From Mycobacterium sp. 852002-51971_SCH5477799-a (GTDB lineage: Bacteria > Actinomycetota > Actinomycetes > Mycobacteriales > Mycobacteriaceae): a stretch of DNA of 32,761 nt. The notes under the pieces were generated by a model. That model saw only the letters and a program-made list of their open reading frames with translations. It did no database searches and had not been told where the DNA came from. Positions 1 through 8,366 of this stretch are shown here, one piece after another. The stretch lies in the NCBI RefSeq assembly GCF_001667145.1, contig NZ_LZIF01000088.1, forward strand, positions 1 to 32,761, written 5' to 3'. Made by a program: the position numbers and the translations under genes. Every line of letters begins with the position of its first letter. Within the stretch, counting starts at the first letter, position 1.

Positions 1-1298
1 GCGGCCGGCGGGGGCTCGGGAACCGCGGCCGGCGGCGGCGCCGCCTCTTGGACCGGTGGGGGCGCCTGTCGGACGGACGGCGGCGGCACGTATTGCGGCG
101 CCTGCCGGGTCGGGGCGCGATACACCGGGGCCGCGGGTGGCTGGGTGACCGGGGCCTGCGGCGCCGGCTGCTGCACCGGCGACGGTGCCGGGGCGGCCAC
201 CTCCGCCGGGCTGGGTGCAGGCGAGGACGGCGGAGGCACCGGACTCGGGGCGGGCAGCTGCGCCTGCGGCGGATTGCTCGGCGGGTTGTTCGGCGGGGGC
301 GCAGGCAGCTGAACGACGGGGGTGGCGACGCCCGAATTGTGGCGGTCGACCGGGCGATCCGATGTCAACGTCACCAGCACCACGCCGCCTACCGCGGCGA
401 CGATGCCGACCAAGGCGCTGCCGGCGAGCAGCATGGACCAGGGGCGGCGGCGCGGCGGCTTCTCTTCGTCGTCCGCGACGGCGCTGTATGCCCGCGCGTC
501 GGTGCCGACGTCGGCGTTGCCCCAGATGTCCAGGTACGTCGAGCCGAGCGCGGGGAGACTCAGCTCTCCGGTGCTCGGGTCCAGCGCGTAGGCCAGGGCT
601 GCGGTCGACGATGCGAACAGCGGGGCGTTCGCCGAGGCCAGCGCCGCGCCGCGCGCCAAGGCCATGTCCGGCTCCTCGGGGGCGGTGACCGGAAGTGGGG
701 TGGCCGCCTCGAGCGTGGATTTCAGCGCCACGATGTTGGTTCCGCATCCGATCAGGAACACCCCGTCGGCCCGTGACCCGCGAGCGTCCAGGCCGGCGAC
801 CATCGTCGCCAGTTCTGCGGACGGTTCCCCGGCGTGACCCTCGCCGGTCTGGCGGCGGTGCAGATCGACGATGGACCCGTCGGCGACGTCGACGACGGCC
901 AGCGTCGCGTTGGCCGGCTCGACGAACAGCATCGCGAGGCGTTCGTAACCCAGCGCGTAACCCACGGTCTGCGCGAGCGCGGCCGCGGCGAGCAACGGTG
1001 CGACCAACATCACGCCACCCAATTCATAGGTGGCGATCGCCTCCCGCAGTGCGCCGACGCCGGCGGGATCACTCCAGGTCACCCCGGTTGAGGTGAGTCG
1101 GTGACCGCCCTCCAACACCCCTTCGCGGCTGCCGATGATCGCGTCGATCACCCGATCGACAGCACCAGCCGCCGAATTATCAACGGCCCCAACCTCGAAC
1201 TCTTCTTGTTCGACGGTCACGCCGTCGGCATTTTGGCCTTCGATCGCTACCAGGCGGACTGTCCTGGGAGCCATCGACACCCCAAGCACGATGTCCAC
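1..1298 (-). CDS. Proline-rich single-pass membrane protein with actin-like N-terminus (3' end outside window)
   Basis: The minus frame is open from a GTG at 1298 to the window edge, giving 432 codons and no stop, so the C-terminus is missing. The protein begins VDIVLGVSMAPRTVRLVAIE, which resembles the first nucleotide-binding strand turn of actin/Hsp70-fold proteins. A later strand (LAVVDVADGSIVDL) and a glycine turn (VFLIGCGTNIVAL) sit where the phosphate-2 and adenosine motifs would be. The typical acidic catalytic residues are not obvious, so nucleotide binding is uncertain. A basic patch (KPPRRRPW) precedes one membrane helix at about residues 286-310. Beyond it lies at least 120 residues of Pro/Ala/Gln-rich sequence, presumably outside the membrane. 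The next gene upstream has the same architecture. Function is unknown; I recognise it only as a conserved mycobacterial family. The GTG start is chosen because the conserved-looking N-terminus begins exactly there. Confidence 0.8.
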   Translation of the reverse strand, partial: MDIVLGVSMAPRTVRLVAIEGQNADGVTVEQEEFEVGAVDNSAAGAVDRVIDAIIGSREGVLEGGHRLTSTGVTWSDPAGVGALREAIATYELGGVMLVAPLLAAAALAQTVGYALGYERLAMLFVEPANATLAVVDVADGSIVDLHRRQTGEGHAGEPSAELATMVAGLDARGSRADGVFLIGCGTNIVALKSTLEAATPLPVTAPEEPDMALARGAALASANAPLFASSTAALAYALDPSTGELSLPALGSTYLDIWGNADVGTDARAYSAVADDEEKPPRRRPWSMLLAGSALVGIVAAVGGVVLVTLTSDRPVDRHNSGVATPVVQLPAPPPNNPPSNPPQAQLPAPSPVPPPSSPAPSPAEVAAPAPSPVQQPAPQAPVTQPPAAPVYRAPTRQAPQYVPPPSVRQAPPPVQEAAPPPAAVPEPPPA

Positions 1299-1432
1299 GT
1301 AACGCCTCCAAGGTTCTTTTTCAACGCCCTCGACGAGGGCATGACGGGATGAATCCCGCCCGAACTTGGTGACATAAACGTTACGCGCGTGCAGCTAATT
1401 GCGCAGGCGGTGTGCCTACGCAGGACTAACGG

Positions 1433-3373
1433 CTAATAACCCGGCCCGAGGTACGGATTCTGCGCGCTGCCCGGGTACTGCGGGTACTGGGGGTACTGGG
1501 GATATTGCGGGTACTGCGGAGTCGCAGGTGCCTGCTGCTGCGGAACCGGCACCGGGATCGGGATGGGCAGCAGCGGAACATGGATCCATTCCGTGGTCAT
1601 CGGCACCGTCGTGGTGGTGGTCGTCGGCGGGGGCGGCGGCGTGGTGGTCTCCACCGGCGGCGGCACCGTCGTGGTTACCGACGGTGACGGCGGCACCGTC
1701 GTGGTGACCGTCGGTTGCGGTGGCGCGGTGGTCGGCGGCGCCGTATGCCTCGGGGTGTAGACGGGCGCCGGCGGCGCGGTGGTGACCACCACCGGAGGCG
1801 GCGGCGGTGACGACGGCGGCGGTTCCGGCGGTGGCGGCGGCGGGCTCGGAATGGGCTGCGCGCTGGGCGGCGGGGGCGGCGGTACCGCGGTCGGCGGTGG
1901 CGGCGCGGCCGGACGCGGCGCGACGGAGTTCGCCGGTGGCGCCGGCAGGGGCGCGACCGAGGGCGGGGCCGGATGGTTTTCTATGCCGGTCAGCGTGTAG
2001 GCCACGCCGCCGATCGCCGTCATGGCGACCACGGCCGACATGCCGATGATCAACTGGGAGAACCGAAGACGCAGCCAGGGCCGGCGTTCCGGCGGCGGTT
2101 CAATGACATTGAGCCGCATCGACCAGCCGGCCGGGCCGTCCTCGTCGTAGGTTTCGCCACCGAACCGCATCCGTAAATCGCCGGGATATTCGGTTTGTGA
2201 CCAAGCCAATTCGCGATCGGTCAGCGCCTCATCATCGATCACCAACACATCGCCGGCCCCCAGGTCGACGACGTCACCGGCGGCGTCGGCCGAGGCGAGC
2301 AGACCTATCGACGTACGCGTGCGCAGATCCAACTCGCCGCCGCGCGAGGCCAGGATCAGCGCCCCGCTCGCCGCGGCCAGCGCGGGCTGCGAGGGCGTCA
2401 GGATCGGCATGCGGCCGTGCGTCGAAAGCCGTTCGGTGACAAGCGGAATGCGCGCGCCCCCACCGACCGTGACCACCGCGACAAGGTCCGTCCAACTCGT
2501 GCGGTGGCGCACCAGCATGTCGTCGAAGGCGTAGATGAAGCCGGTCAGCCGGTCCTGCATCATGTCTTCGAGGTCGTCTTGCGTCAACGTCAAACTGCAA
2601 CTGCGCCCACCCAGCACCGCGGTGACCTCGGTGGTCATGTCGGTGGAGAGCCGCTCCTTGGCCGCACGGCATTGTTGCCTGAGTTCAACGAGCTGCCCGA
2701 CACCGGCGGTGCTAGCGGGGTCCAGGCCGCTGCCATGCCCCAGCTCCTCGAACGTCCGCAGCTGCAATTCCTGATCGATCTCGTCACCGGACAACGCGGC
2801 GTAACGCATGGTGGCGCTGACGAGTTCGAAATCCCCCGCGACATTGACCAATGTGGCCGACGTGCCGCTGCCGCCGAAGTCGAGCAGCCCCACCACGCCC
2901 TCGTCGGGCAGGCCGAGCTCGGACTTCACCGCCGTCAGCGACGCGATCGCGTCCGAAACCAGCCGCGGCGCCATTCCGCTTCGCACGAAGCCCAGATGGG
3001 TTCGTAGAGCGTCGCGCAACGCCTGCACCGTCACGGGCTTCCAATGCGCCGGCACCGCGATCGAAATCTCCGAGCACGCCGCGTCCGCACCGGCCGCGAG
3101 CACCATCGCGTCCAGCGCCTCCACCGTCAGCAGTTCCGGGTCGTGCGCGGAACCGTCGGGTGACACCAGCGCAACGGAATCGCCGATGCGCTCGATAAAG
3201 CCCTTCATCGGTACGCCAGGCTCGGTTAGGTACGGGTTCTCATCGGGTGCACCGATTTTCGGTGCACAGTGCGGGTAAAGGGTCAGCACGGACCGGCGGG
3301 TAACCGGTGGGCTTCCATTACGCGCAGCGACCAGGTTCGTGGTCCCGATCGACAACCCAAGTGGGTCGTACAT
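1433..3373 (-). CDS. Hsp70/actin-like ATPase-domain membrane protein with Pro/Thr-rich tail (Rv0312-like)
   Basis: The protein has 646 residues. The ATG at 3373 is preferred over the upstream in-frame ATG at 3487 because GAAGG lies about 8 nt before it and the Hsp70-like fold starts there (MYDPLGLSIGTTNLVAA). Visible motifs are phosphate-1 (SIGTTN, near residue 10), phosphate-2 (LLDFGGSGTSATLV, about 160-175) and an adenosine-type motif (VVTVGGGARIPLV, about 298-312). One membrane helix follows at about 438-460. Then come roughly 185 residues very rich in Pro, Thr and Val, ending in five PQY repeats and PYLGPGY. The layout implies a cytosolic nucleotide-binding head and an extracytoplasmic proline-rich stalk. 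It corresponds to Rv0312 of M. tuberculosis, annotated there as a proline/threonine-rich protein of unknown function. The neighbouring gene at 1-1298 has the same plan. Role in the cell envelope is inference. Confidence 0.88.
   Translation of the reverse strand: MYDPLGLSIGTTNLVAARNGSPPVTRRSVLTLYPHCAPKIGAPDENPYLTEPGVPMKGFIERIGDSVALVSPDGSAHDPELLTVEALDAMVLAAGADAACSEISIAVPAHWKPVTVQALRDALRTHLGFVRSGMAPRLVSDAIASLTAVKSELGLPDEGVVGLLDFGGSGTSATLVNVAGDFELVSATMRYAALSGDEIDQELQLRTFEELGHGSGLDPASTAGVGQLVELRQQCRAAKERLSTDMTTEVTAVLGGRSCSLTLTQDDLEDMMQDRLTGFIYAFDDMLVRHRTSWTDLVAVVTVGGGARIPLVTERLSTHGRMPILTPSQPALAAASGALILASRGGELDLRTRTSIGLLASADAAGDVVDLGAGDVLVIDDEALTDRELAWSQTEYPGDLRMRFGGETYDEDGPAGWSMRLNVIEPPPERRPWLRLRFSQLIIGMSAVVAMTAIGGVAYTLTGIENHPAPPSVAPLPAPPANSVAPRPAAPPPPTAVPPPPPPSAQPIPSPPPPPPEPPPSSPPPPPVVVTTAPPAPVYTPRHTAPPTTAPPQPTVTTTVPPSPSVTTTVPPPVETTTPPPPPTTTTTTVPMTTEWIHVPLLPIPIPVPVPQQQAPATPQYPQYPQYPQYPQYPGSAQNPYLGPGY
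1473..1517 (-). repeat. Five 9-bp tandem units encoding PQY repeats
   Basis: On the plus strand the unit gggtactgc/gggtactgg occurs at 1473, 1482, 1491 and 1509, with a diverged copy (ggatattgc) at 1500. Each unit encodes Pro-Gln-Tyr in the C-terminus of the Hsp70-like protein. The in-frame 9-bp period makes the copy number likely to vary between strains. Confidence 0.85.
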
Positions 3374-3525
3374 AGAGCGAAACCTTCGTCTATAGGGGTC
3401 GGTGGCCAGCGTTAACGATAGCCGCGGACACGCGGAAAGCCGATGCTTCGCAATGTCATTGGTATTCCGTCGATGCGCGTGCGTCACCGAAGCGGTACCG
3501 AAAACCCCTTGACAAACAGCTTTCG

Positions 3526-4755
3526 CTACAAAACCGTCAGCGGCAGCGAACGCCTGGGCTCGAACTGGAAGGTCGATCCCCCGCTGACCCTGACCACGGA
3601 AACCTCTGGCAGTTCCTCGGTGGGAGTGTCGGTTTCAATCAGTTCCGCCGTCCAGTCGGTGGCCGTTCCGCTAGCTCGGACCTCGATGTGCGGGTCCACC
3701 GCGGTGGCGATCGCCTGGAGCGGCTGGGCGGATTCCGGCGAGCACAGCGAGATCCAGGATCGGTCGTCATGGGCTGGGGACGCGTGGACGTGCAGCCGGT
3801 TCGATTCCGTCTCGGCGACAACGTAGGCAGAAGGATTGAGCAGCGGATGCAGCTCGAGGACGCGCAGCACACCTTCGATCCCGCCCGGGAGTTTCAGTGC
3901 GCGATGAATGCGCTCGGCGGCCATCCCCGCGATGCCGATCAGGCCGCGGGTGCACACGCCGACGGCTTCGTCGTCGTTGGCGGCGCGTGCCCGCACCGCG
4001 ATCGCGAAGGACAGGTAGAGCAGGTGCATCTGCAGGCATACCTCGTCGGCCATCCGGACCAGCGCCGAATGCGAAAAGGCGGCGAAGTCGAAATCGGACA
4101 GCAACGGCCCGGAGTAATCCGCCTGCCCGTCGTCCGAGCAATCGATGGCATCGAGTTCCCATGTCGCAGCGCGCGTTCGGCTGACGATGTCGAGGGCCGG
4201 GATGCTTTGCGCTTCGGGATAGGACTCGTCGATGATCACGGTCCACGCGCAGTGCGGATGCCGGTCCGCCGGTGTGCGCGGAGGGCGGTGGATGGGACGC
4301 ACCTGGGCGCGCGGGTTGGTGGCGATCGCGGTGGCGTCGAAGGTCGGATCCTCGATGGTGTGGCACATGCCGAACACGTACTGCTCGCCCATCGGCTCGA
4401 CGTCGAGCAGGGCGCCACAGTGGTCGAGGTGAAATTCTCCGTGCCAGCGATCGTGGACGGTATACCGGAAATCCATGAATTGCGGTGGCGCACCGATGTC
4501 GAGCTGCAGGCCCTTGAAGATGGTGACCACATCGTCGCCCTGATAGTTCAGCGCCTTCTGCATGCGCCGGGTGTAGATCGGGCTGGCGCCCGCCCACTCC
4601 TCGATGGCGATCTGGACCATCTCGTCGCGGCCGAACGAGGAAATGCACCAGGCCATCCCGGATCGGTCGATCAGCTGCCCGATCAGCAGCAGTTCGGGAA
4701 CCAAGACGGCGAGTTCGTCGCGGGACAATCGCGCATAACGCGAGGGGCTGCTCAC
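3526..4755 (-). CDS. Conserved mycobacterial protein of unknown function (Rv0311-like)
   Basis: The product is 409 residues from a GTG at 4755, with GGGG just upstream. It is soluble, with no signal peptide or membrane helix. A central part is rich in His and Cys (WHGEFHLDHCGALLDVEP, then FGMCHTIEDPTFDATA), suggesting a metal or cofactor site. This stretch loosely recalls the amino-thiazoline-carboxylate hydrolase-like family, but I cannot establish that. The C-terminal third is Pro/Thr/Glu-rich beta-type sequence. By position and length it matches Rv0311 of M. tuberculosis, which has no assigned function. It is divergent from a TetR-family gene with only 38 bp between them, so the regulator probably controls it. 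The Hsp70-like gene lies 152 bp downstream on the same strand. Confidence 0.8.
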   Translation of the reverse strand: MSSPSRYARLSRDELAVLVPELLLIGQLIDRSGMAWCISSFGRDEMVQIAIEEWAGASPIYTRRMQKALNYQGDDVVTIFKGLQLDIGAPPQFMDFRYTVHDRWHGEFHLDHCGALLDVEPMGEQYVFGMCHTIEDPTFDATAIATNPRAQVRPIHRPPRTPADRHPHCAWTVIIDESYPEAQSIPALDIVSRTRAATWELDAIDCSDDGQADYSGPLLSDFDFAAFSHSALVRMADEVCLQMHLLYLSFAIAVRARAANDDEAVGVCTRGLIGIAGMAAERIHRALKLPGGIEGVLRVLELHPLLNPSAYVVAETESNRLHVHASPAHDDRSWISLCSPESAQPLQAIATAVDPHIEVRASGTATDWTAELIETDTPTEELPEVSVVRVSGGSTFQFEPRRSLPLTVL

Positions 4756-4772
4756 GCCCCAAAAATAGACTC

Positions 4773-4789
4773 GACTATGTTATAAAGTC
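4773..4789. promoter_or_regulatory. Candidate TetR operator in divergent promoter
   Basis: The 17-bp imperfect palindrome GACTATGTTATAAAGTC has complementary outer arms (GACT/AGTC) and partly matching inner bases. It lies in the 38-bp gap between the divergent Rv0311-like gene and the TetR gene, where an autoregulated TetR operator is usually found. The region is AT-rich compared with its surroundings, as expected for overlapping promoters. Confidence 0.45.
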
Positions 4790-4793
4790 AACA

Positions 4794-5438
4794 ATGCCCA
4801 TTGCCACTGGCCAGACGTCTGATCGCCCGGTCGGCCCGACCCGGCGAACCACCGCGCCACGCAAGCGCGGCGACGACACTCGGGCGAAGATCATCGATGA
4901 GACGGTCCGCTGCATCGTCGAGGAGGGATTCTCCGCCGCCACCGCCAAACACGTGGCCGAACGCGCGGGCGTGACCTGGGGGGTCATCCAGTACCACTTC
5001 GGGGATCGCCACCGTCTGCTAATGGCCGTGGTGGACGACGGGGTGGCCCGACTGGTAGACAGCCTGTCGTCGGCCGACGTCAGCGAGCTACCCCTGCGCA
5101 GGCGCATCGAGGTGGTCGTCGACACCGCCTGGAGCTGCTACAGCAGCCCGACGTCGATGGCCGCCTTCGAAATTCTGCGCGAGACCCGCGGCGGGGCCGA
5201 CCCGTCCTCGCGGCGCCACCTGCTCGACATGAACGCCGCGGTCGGCCAGCTGGGCAGATTGATCACCACCGACCCCGCGCATGCCGGTGTGGCCGAGGTC
5301 ATTTGGGCCACGCTGCGCGGTGTGGTGCTGGCACAGATGGTCACCGGCGCCGCGATCGATTGGAGCCTGGAACGACGTGCCCTCGTCGACATGGTGACCC
5401 GTGTGCTCTCCGAGGGCCCGGGGCACCGCGACACGTAA
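4794..5438 (+). CDS. TetR/AcrR-family transcriptional regulator
   Basis: The protein has 214 residues. After a basic N-terminal arm of about 25 residues comes a typical TetR helix-turn-helix at about 28-75 (TRAKIIDETVRCIVEEGF, then AKHVAERAGVTWGVIQYHFGDR). The YHFGD signature of the recognition helix is intact. The C-terminal helical domain would bind an unknown ligand. The gene starts 38 bp from the divergent Rv0311-like gene, so autoregulation and control of that neighbour are likely. I do not recall a TetR gene at this exact place in M. tuberculosis H37Rv, so it may be an insertion here or a loss there. The ligand cannot be read from sequence. Confidence 0.92.
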   Translation: MPIATGQTSDRPVGPTRRTTAPRKRGDDTRAKIIDETVRCIVEEGFSAATAKHVAERAGVTWGVIQYHFGDRHRLLMAVVDDGVARLVDSLSSADVSELPLRRRIEVVVDTAWSCYSSPTSMAAFEILRETRGGADPSSRRHLLDMNAAVGQLGRLITTDPAHAGVAEVIWATLRGVVLAQMVTGAAIDWSLERRALVDMVTRVLSEGPGHRDT

Positions 5439-5544
5439 ACCACACACACGACACGCCGCGCGAATTCGCACTGGTTTAAGTCTCGGTCGCCCAACCCGTC
5501 CGACCGGCTCAAGATTCGCAGTTTCCGTGTGCTGCAATGACGGG

Positions 5545-6021
5545 ATGACCCTCGACGATCTGGCCGATATCGAAGCCATCAAGCAAGTCAAATACCGGTA
5601 TCTGCGCGCGCTGGACACCAAGCATTGGGACGACTTCACCGACACCCTGGCCGAGGACATCAAGGCCGACTACGGGCCATCGATCGGCAACGAGCTGCAC
5701 TTCACCAACCGGGCCGACCTGGTGGAGTACATGCGTACCTCGCTGCCCGCCAACGTCATCACCGAACACCGGGTGACCCATCCGGACATCACCGTCGACG
5801 GCGACACCGCAACGGGCAGTTGGTATCTGCAGGACCGGGTCATGGTCGCCGATTTCAATTTCATGTTGATCGGGGCCGCCTTCTATCGCGACACCTACCG
5901 TCGCACCGAGGCCGGCTGGAAGATCAGCGGCACCGGTTACGACCGAACCTATGACGCCACAATGTCTTTGGAGGGCCTGAACTTCACGCTCAAACCCGGT
6001 CGCGCCATCGCCTCGGATTGA
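5545..6021 (+). CDS. SnoaL-like / NTF2-fold protein (Rv0310c-like)
   Basis: The product is 158 residues from the ATG at 5545. Longer in-frame extensions overlap the TetR coding end and read as non-conserved basic sequence. It shows the NTF2/SnoaL-like pattern: an N-terminal helix (IEAIKQVKYRYLRALDTKHWDDFTD), then alternating strands including TEHRVTHPDITVDGDTATGS and ending in GWKISGTGYDRTY. The family includes bile-acid 7-alpha-dehydratase-like and polyketide cyclase-like proteins that act on small hydrophobic molecules. The substrate here is unknown. It runs convergently into the L,D-transpeptidase-like gene with only 4 bp between the stops. Whether it is cotranscribed with the TetR gene (106-bp gap) is unclear. 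Confidence 0.82.
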   Translation: MTLDDLADIEAIKQVKYRYLRALDTKHWDDFTDTLAEDIKADYGPSIGNELHFTNRADLVEYMRTSLPANVITEHRVTHPDITVDGDTATGSWYLQDRVMVADFNFMLIGAAFYRDTYRRTEAGWKISGTGYDRTYDATMSLEGLNFTLKPGRAIASD

Positions 6022-6025
6022 GGAG

Positions 6026-6694
6026 CTACTTGGTGATGGCGATGACCGCGCCAGGCCGCAGCCATTTCATGATCGACACCAGCTGAGCGTCGTCCACCGC
6101 CACGCAGCCCTCGGTGGGTTTGCCGTCGGTGGTGTGGAAGAAGAACGCGGCGCCCCCACCCGGGGTCTTGTTCTTGTTGACGCCCATCACCACGGCGTGT
6201 TTGTACTGGGGGATCTGCAGGTTCTCGCTGTCACCGGTGTTGAACGGGCACTGCGCCTTCTGGCATACCTGCATGGAATTGAACGTGGGGCTGTGGTCGT
6301 CGCCGCTCCACCAGTAGTTGGTGCCGGAAACCTGGGTGTAGGGCAACCCAGTGCCGGGATTCGGCGCGGTGCCGAACGCGGAGTCGAGGCTATACACGCC
6401 CATCGGGGTGGCCGGCACACCGCTCTTGGCCTGGGGCGCCAATCCCGCCGAACCGACGTGGGTGGGAATGCCGGATCGCAGCGACTGCCAACCGGTGCCG
6501 GTGCGCTGGAAGATCTCCATGTTCGCGTTGGAGCCGCCGGTGCTCACCACCGAAACCACCTGGGTCGCATTGCCGACCGCGTTCGCGAACCAGGGAGCGC
6601 CCGCCGCCGCACCCACCGGCGCCAACACCACCGACGCGAAGATTACGCACGCCGCGGCGCACAGCGAAGCGAGCAGTCGGTGCATGCACTCCAT
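6026..6694 (-). CDS. Secreted L,D-transpeptidase-fold (YkuD) protein (Rv0309-like)
   Basis: The protein has 222 residues with a signal peptide of about 32 (MHRLLASLCAAACVIFASVV, cleaved near AAAGAPW). An ATG three codons in (6685) is an equally plausible start. The YkuD core shows GVYSLDSAFG, then HTTDG (H187) and PTEGCVAV with Cys197 as probable nucleophile. The canonical YkuD motif is [S/T]HGChN; here it reads TEGC followed by V, so the usual His and Asn are changed, as I recall for the Rv0309 group. Two further cysteines (VCQKAQC) could form a disulfide outside the cell. It probably acts on the cell wall or is a non-classical YkuD enzyme. The gene ends 4 bp from the convergent SnoaL-like gene. 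Confidence 0.85.
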   Translation of the reverse strand: MECMHRLLASLCAAACVIFASVVLAPVGAAAGAPWFANAVGNATQVVSVVSTGGSNANMEIFQRTGTGWQSLRSGIPTHVGSAGLAPQAKSGVPATPMGVYSLDSAFGTAPNPGTGLPYTQVSGTNYWWSGDDHSPTFNSMQVCQKAQCPFNTGDSENLQIPQYKHAVVMGVNKNKTPGGGAAFFFHTTDGKPTEGCVAVDDAQLVSIMKWLRPGAVIAITK

Positions 6695-6784
6695 CGTTGA
6701 ACGCGCACATCTTCGGGGTCAAGTAAAGCTTTAGCCCCAGTTAGGTCACCGCGTCGTGACCAAATGCCCGCCGGGACAGCATAG

Positions 6785-7462
6785 TTAGCGCGTTACGGCG
6801 GTTTCGGTCGCGCGCCGCGCGCCGGCCGATCGCGTGATCGAGGGCCGAAAAATCAAGAGACACAACAGGAAATAGAGATATCCCAGCGACCAGCCGGCCA
6901 GCACGTCCGACGGGTAATGTACGTTCAGCGCAACCCGGGAGACGCCGACCGTCAGCAGCGACACCGCCACCCCCGCGACCGCGATGCCGCGGATCATCCG
7001 GTTGAGCATCGGAAAGAAAAAGCACAGTACGGCGAGCAGCGCGGCCATCGCCTCCAGCGCATGCCCCGATGGAAAGGAGGTGGAGGGCGCGGCGACCAAC
7101 ATGGTCGCCGGGCGCGGCCGGTTGACCAGGGCCTTGGCCGCCGCGGTCCCGAACTCGTTGAGCGGCCCGCACGCGAAAGCCAGCACCAGCGCGGCCCGCA
7201 GATTGCGCATCATCAGCGCGATTGTCGTCATCGCAATGCCCAGCGCGGACATCGGGACCGGACCCAACGCATAGGACACGCCCTCCCAAAACCGTAGCCA
7301 CAGCGGGTGTTTGAGCGCGACGTCGCGAGCCGCGTTCAGCAACGACCAATCCATCCGGTACAGCCAGTCCCACTGCTGGACATATCCGACCCACAGCAGC
7401 GCGTACAGCGTCGCGGCGAACGCGGCGATCCCGGCGGCCATCGGTGTGCTCGGGCGCGTCAT
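6785..7462 (-). CDS. PAP2-family membrane phosphatase (Rv0308-like)
   Basis: The product is 225 residues from the ATG at 7462; an in-frame TTG two codons upstream is less likely. All three PAP2 phosphatase motifs are present: KALVNRPRP, the FPSGH motif, and SRVALNVHYPSDVLAG. About five or six hydrophobic helices surround them, as in bacterial phosphatidate or undecaprenyl-diphosphate phosphatases. It probably hydrolyses a lipid phosphate on the outer face of the membrane; the substrate cannot be told. It is upstream of the YkuD-like gene on the same strand with a 90-bp gap. It is divergent from the 160-aa protein gene, with an 80-bp gap between them. Confidence 0.9.
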   Translation of the reverse strand: MTRPSTPMAAGIAAFAATLYALLWVGYVQQWDWLYRMDWSLLNAARDVALKHPLWLRFWEGVSYALGPVPMSALGIAMTTIALMMRNLRAALVLAFACGPLNEFGTAAAKALVNRPRPATMLVAAPSTSFPSGHALEAMAALLAVLCFFFPMLNRMIRGIAVAGVAVSLLTVGVSRVALNVHYPSDVLAGWSLGYLYFLLCLLIFRPSITRSAGARRATETAVTR

Positions 7463-7541
7463 AACCAACCGATACCAGCAGAGCCGCCGCCGTCACCGTG
7501 CGACCCGCCGCTTGGCGGCGCTCGCGCGTCATACTGTCGAT

Positions 7542-8024
7542 ATGGCCGTCTTCGTCCGTAGGTTGTTCGGCATCGGCAAGCTGCCCGACGAGCTGCATGC
7601 CCAGCTCGAGTCGGAAGGCCTCACCTACCACGCCGATTACGTCGCCGTGACCCGCCGATTCAGCGGCACCATCCCCGGCGTGCGGTTGCCGCACAGCGTC
7701 GCCAGCTACACCGGTTCGCTGGTCTTCACCTCGGAGCGGGTGCTGGCGACGCTGTCCATGCTGCCCCGGCTGGCGGGCCCGACCGTCAACGTGCGCTGGG
7801 ACGCGCCGCAGACGGGAGCCGCGCAGGTGGAGATTTCGCCGACCGGGCTGCAGGTCGACGCCGACGTCTCCCGGGTCGACGAGAAGTTCACCGGCGAGTT
7901 GTCGCTGCACTACAAAGTGGCCATTCCCGACGACGTTGTCGCCGGCCTGCCCCGACGGTCGCTGGCGTTCGATATGCCGCCGGAGTACGTGTTCCGCGCG
8001 GTCGGGGTTACCTATAGTCCCTGA
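7542..8024 (+). CDS. Conserved mycobacterial protein of unknown function (Rv0307c-like)
   Basis: The protein is 160 residues from the ATG at 7542, the same length I recall for Rv0307c of M. tuberculosis. The longer upstream reading frame overlaps the PAP2 gene and is rejected. It is mostly beta-strand in character (LVFTSERVLATLSMLP, GAAQVEISPTGLQVDADVSR, GELSLHYKVAIPDD) and has no signal peptide or membrane helix. No known enzymatic motif is visible. Its 3' end overlaps the end of the convergent GerW-like gene by 17 bp. Confidence 0.8.
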   Translation: MAVFVRRLFGIGKLPDELHAQLESEGLTYHADYVAVTRRFSGTIPGVRLPHSVASYTGSLVFTSERVLATLSMLPRLAGPTVNVRWDAPQTGAAQVEISPTGLQVDADVSRVDEKFTGELSLHYKVAIPDDVVAGLPRRSLAFDMPPEYVFRAVGVTYSP

Positions 8025-8292
8025 TCGTGATGCGCGGCCAGGGTGGCTGCCGCAGCACCGCGAGGGTGCCGATCACGGCGGCCAGCAGACCGGTGATCAC
8101 CCCGATCAGCGCGATCCGGCTGTTGTCCACGGCCGGGGTCCAGGAGGCCTGCCCGTCGCGGATGGCGAACACACCCAGCGGCTTGGTCACCACGATGACC
8201 GTGGTGCCGTCCGGGGTCTGATAGGGCTCGCCGTAATTGCGGCCGGCGCCGTGTTCGGTGGCCAGCTGATCGAGCACGTCGGAAGGCTTCAC
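8008..8292 (-). CDS. Small GerW/YtfJ-like membrane-anchored protein
   Basis: The product is 94 residues from a GTG at 8292 with a strong ribosome site (AGGAAGGGAG) 9 nt upstream. That decides the start over the GTG at 8319. The N-terminal part (GAGRNYGEPYQTPDGTTVIV) resembles the glycine-rich strand of GerW/YtfJ family proteins. The next part (WTPAVDNSRI) resembles that family's conserved W-x-PAVD signature. One membrane helix follows at about 59-80 and the C-terminus is short and basic. GerW proteins are linked to spore formation in Bacillus and Streptomyces, so the role in a non-sporulating mycobacterium is unknown. It is divergent from the BluB-like gene (74-bp gap). The family assignment is by eye and tentative. 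Confidence 0.68.
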   Translation of the reverse strand: MKPSDVLDQLATEHGAGRNYGEPYQTPDGTTVIVVTKPLGVFAIRDGQASWTPAVDNSRIALIGVITGLLAAVIGTLAVLRQPPWPRITIRDYR

Positions 8293-8366
8293 AGAAAACC
8301 ACTCCCTTCCTGGGTTCACCAGGTCTTGGGTCTGGGCACGGTCTACGCTAGCGCCGATTTCCTACG

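Noticed and set aside
48..776. Plus-strand Arg/Gly-rich frame at the left edge
   Set aside because: It is antisense to the proline-rich part of the membrane protein that runs from 1298 off the window; Pro codons read as Gly/Arg on the other strand.
3389..3415. Possible promoter for the Hsp70-like gene (TTAACG, 15-bp spacer, TATAGA on the minus strand)
   Set aside because: The spacer is short and the implied start point would fall within the ribosome site, so it is not a convincing promoter.
3688..4785. Plus-strand frame of 365 codons opposite the Rv0311-like gene
   Set aside because: Shadow frame; the minus-strand product has normal composition and a known orthologue by position.
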